Assembly: GCA_027314685.1 (NCBI GenBank)
Contig: DAHVAI010000249.1
Location: 1 to 5,637, forward strand
Reading direction: 5' to 3'
DNA from: Nitrososphaerota archaeon
GTDB taxonomy: Archaea; Thermoproteota; Nitrososphaeria; Nitrososphaerales; CADDZS01
DNA: 5,637 nt
This document shows positions 4,634-5,637 of the stretch, piece by piece (the first letter of the stretch is position 1; every line of letters begins with the position of its first letter). The notes beneath the pieces were generated by a model. It saw only the letters and a list, made by a program, of their open reading frames with translations. It had not been told where the DNA came from and did not search any database. Position numbers and translations under genes: made by a program.

Positions 4634-5637
4634 ATGATAATAAGTAATATTTCAATTAAGAATTTCCGTTGTTTGAAGTCTGTTGATACTCCGGCAGATC
4701 GCCTCACAATTCTTCTTGGCCCCAATGGAGCTGGAAAATCATCAGTTCTCAATGCCTTGGAATTTTTCTTTGATCCAGCATCTAAATACACTCAAGACGA
4801 TTTCTATAACAGGAATACTGAGAGCCCAATTGAGATAACACTCAAATTTTCAGAGCTCACATCAGGAGCGCTCAGAACCTTCGCATCGTATATTAGTGAA
4901 GAGGAACTCACGGTCACCAAGGAAATGAGCTGGCCTATAAATCGTGATAGTCAGAAGTACTTTGGCAAAAGACTCAGGAATCCTGACTTCAATCAAGCTA
5001 GAAGAGCTGAACGTGCTGAAGACTTGAGAGAAAAGTACTCGCTCCTTAGGGAATCATACACCGATCTTCCTGACGTTAGAACCAGGCAACTGATATTGGA
5101 ATCTCTAGATGCGTGGGAACAATCGAATCCTGGAAAATGCCAACTCGTTAGAGACAATTTACAATTCTTCGGCTACAGAGAAGTCGGAGAAGGCCGCATC
5201 GAGAAGTATGTCAAATTCCTTCCCATACCTGCCATACGAGAGCCCTCTGATGATGCTAGCGAGTCTAGAGGTTCTATTCTAGGTGAACTGATCAACCTGA
5301 CAGTTCGAAAGTTGCTGCTAGATAGGCAAGATATCAGGGAACTGGACGAGAATACCATCAATCGCTATAAGGCACTTCTTGAACGCGATGAGTTGCAAAC
5401 GCTCGAAAGGGAAATTTCGACTTCACTTTCGATGTTCGCTCCCGGGGTGGGATTGAAGATCAGGTGGATGACAGATGATATTGATATTCTGTCTGCAATC
5501 AAAGCAAATGCTTTTCTTGTTGAGGATGGGCATGAATCACCGGTATCATTTTCAGGTCATGGATCTCAAAGAGCATTTGTCATGGCGCTGTTACAACAAT
5601 TGGCTGTCCATCCTTCGACGCGAAGTGAAAACTCTGC
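4634..5637 (+). CDS. OLD-family ABC-type ATPase, 5' part (cut by the window end)
   Basis: The frame is open from ATG 4634 to the window end (334 codons). OLD-family proteins couple an SMC/ABC-like ATPase to a C-terminal TOPRIM nuclease and include phage-interference nucleases and the GajA subunit of Gabija. Visible: ISIKNFRCLKS (6-16), the usual N-terminal strand; Walker A GPNGAGKS (29-36); ALEFFFDP following it; FLPIPAIREPSDDA in mid-protein; and an ABC-signature-like SFSGHGSQRAF, with G308, G310, Q312 and R313. Walker B and any TOPRIM domain would lie beyond the edge, so nuclease activity cannot be claimed. The start is chosen because strand one begins directly at Met1. The gene lies 304 bases after the PLD-ATPase gene, probably with its own promoter. 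A RecF-like or other SMC-type ATPase is the main alternative. Confidence 0.85.
   Translation, partial: MIISNISIKNFRCLKSVDTPADRLTILLGPNGAGKSSVLNALEFFFDPASKYTQDDFYNRNTESPIEITLKFSELTSGALRTFASYISEEELTVTKEMSWPINRDSQKYFGKRLRNPDFNQARRAERAEDLREKYSLLRESYTDLPDVRTRQLILESLDAWEQSNPGKCQLVRDNLQFFGYREVGEGRIEKYVKFLPIPAIREPSDDASESRGSILGELINLTVRKLLLDRQDIRELDENTINRYKALLERDELQTLEREISTSLSMFAPGVGLKIRWMTDDIDILSAIKANAFLVEDGHESPVSFSGHGSQRAFVMALLQQLAVHPSTRSENS

Noticed and set aside
5173..5361. Minus-strand 62-residue frame
   Set aside because: Antisense shadow of the OLD-family gene; Ser/Leu-rich low-information translation.

Overview
The window looks like an accessory (defence-island or mobile-element) segment of a prokaryotic genome, most plausibly archaeal. 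Pointers to an archaeon are weak but consistent. The plus-strand genes lack clear Shine-Dalgarno sites, T-tracts follow one gene, ATA and AGA/AGG codons are frequent, and the IS110 transposase resembles archaeal ones as far as I recall them. No rRNA, tRNA or housekeeping gene is present, so the lineage stays open; Thermoplasmata is only a guess.

Layout. The left end (1-322, minus strand) is the N-terminal part of an IS110-family transposase, broken by a frameshift and running off the edge. Upstream of its start (about 323-503) is a gene-free stretch with strong RNA-type folds. It matches the place where IS110-group elements keep the left end and the bridge RNA. Four genes then follow, all on the plus strand: a PD-(D/E)XK nuclease-like protein (504-1145), a small protein with uracil-DNA-glycosylase-like motifs (1237-1890), a 664-residue fusion of a PLD-type phosphodiesterase domain with an SF3-like helicase/ATPase (2335-4329), and the 5' part of an OLD-family ABC-type ATPase (4634 to the window end).

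The two large gaps (1891-2334 and 4330-4633) contain no convincing gene. The first holds T-tracts and two inverted repeats. The second holds short direct and inverted repeats and probably the promoter of the OLD-family gene.

How they may work together. Every intact gene carries signatures of nucleic-acid cleavage, base excision or ATP-driven DNA/RNA handling, and none is metabolic. That fits a defence island, or the replication/defence module of an integrated element. The spacings (91, 444 and 304 bases) are too wide for a tight operon, so a single multi-gene system is a hypothesis. The most unusual object is the PLD-SF3-like fusion. It parallels the nuclease-plus-SF3-helicase layout of Rep proteins, but with a PLD-type domain where the HUH endonuclease would be.
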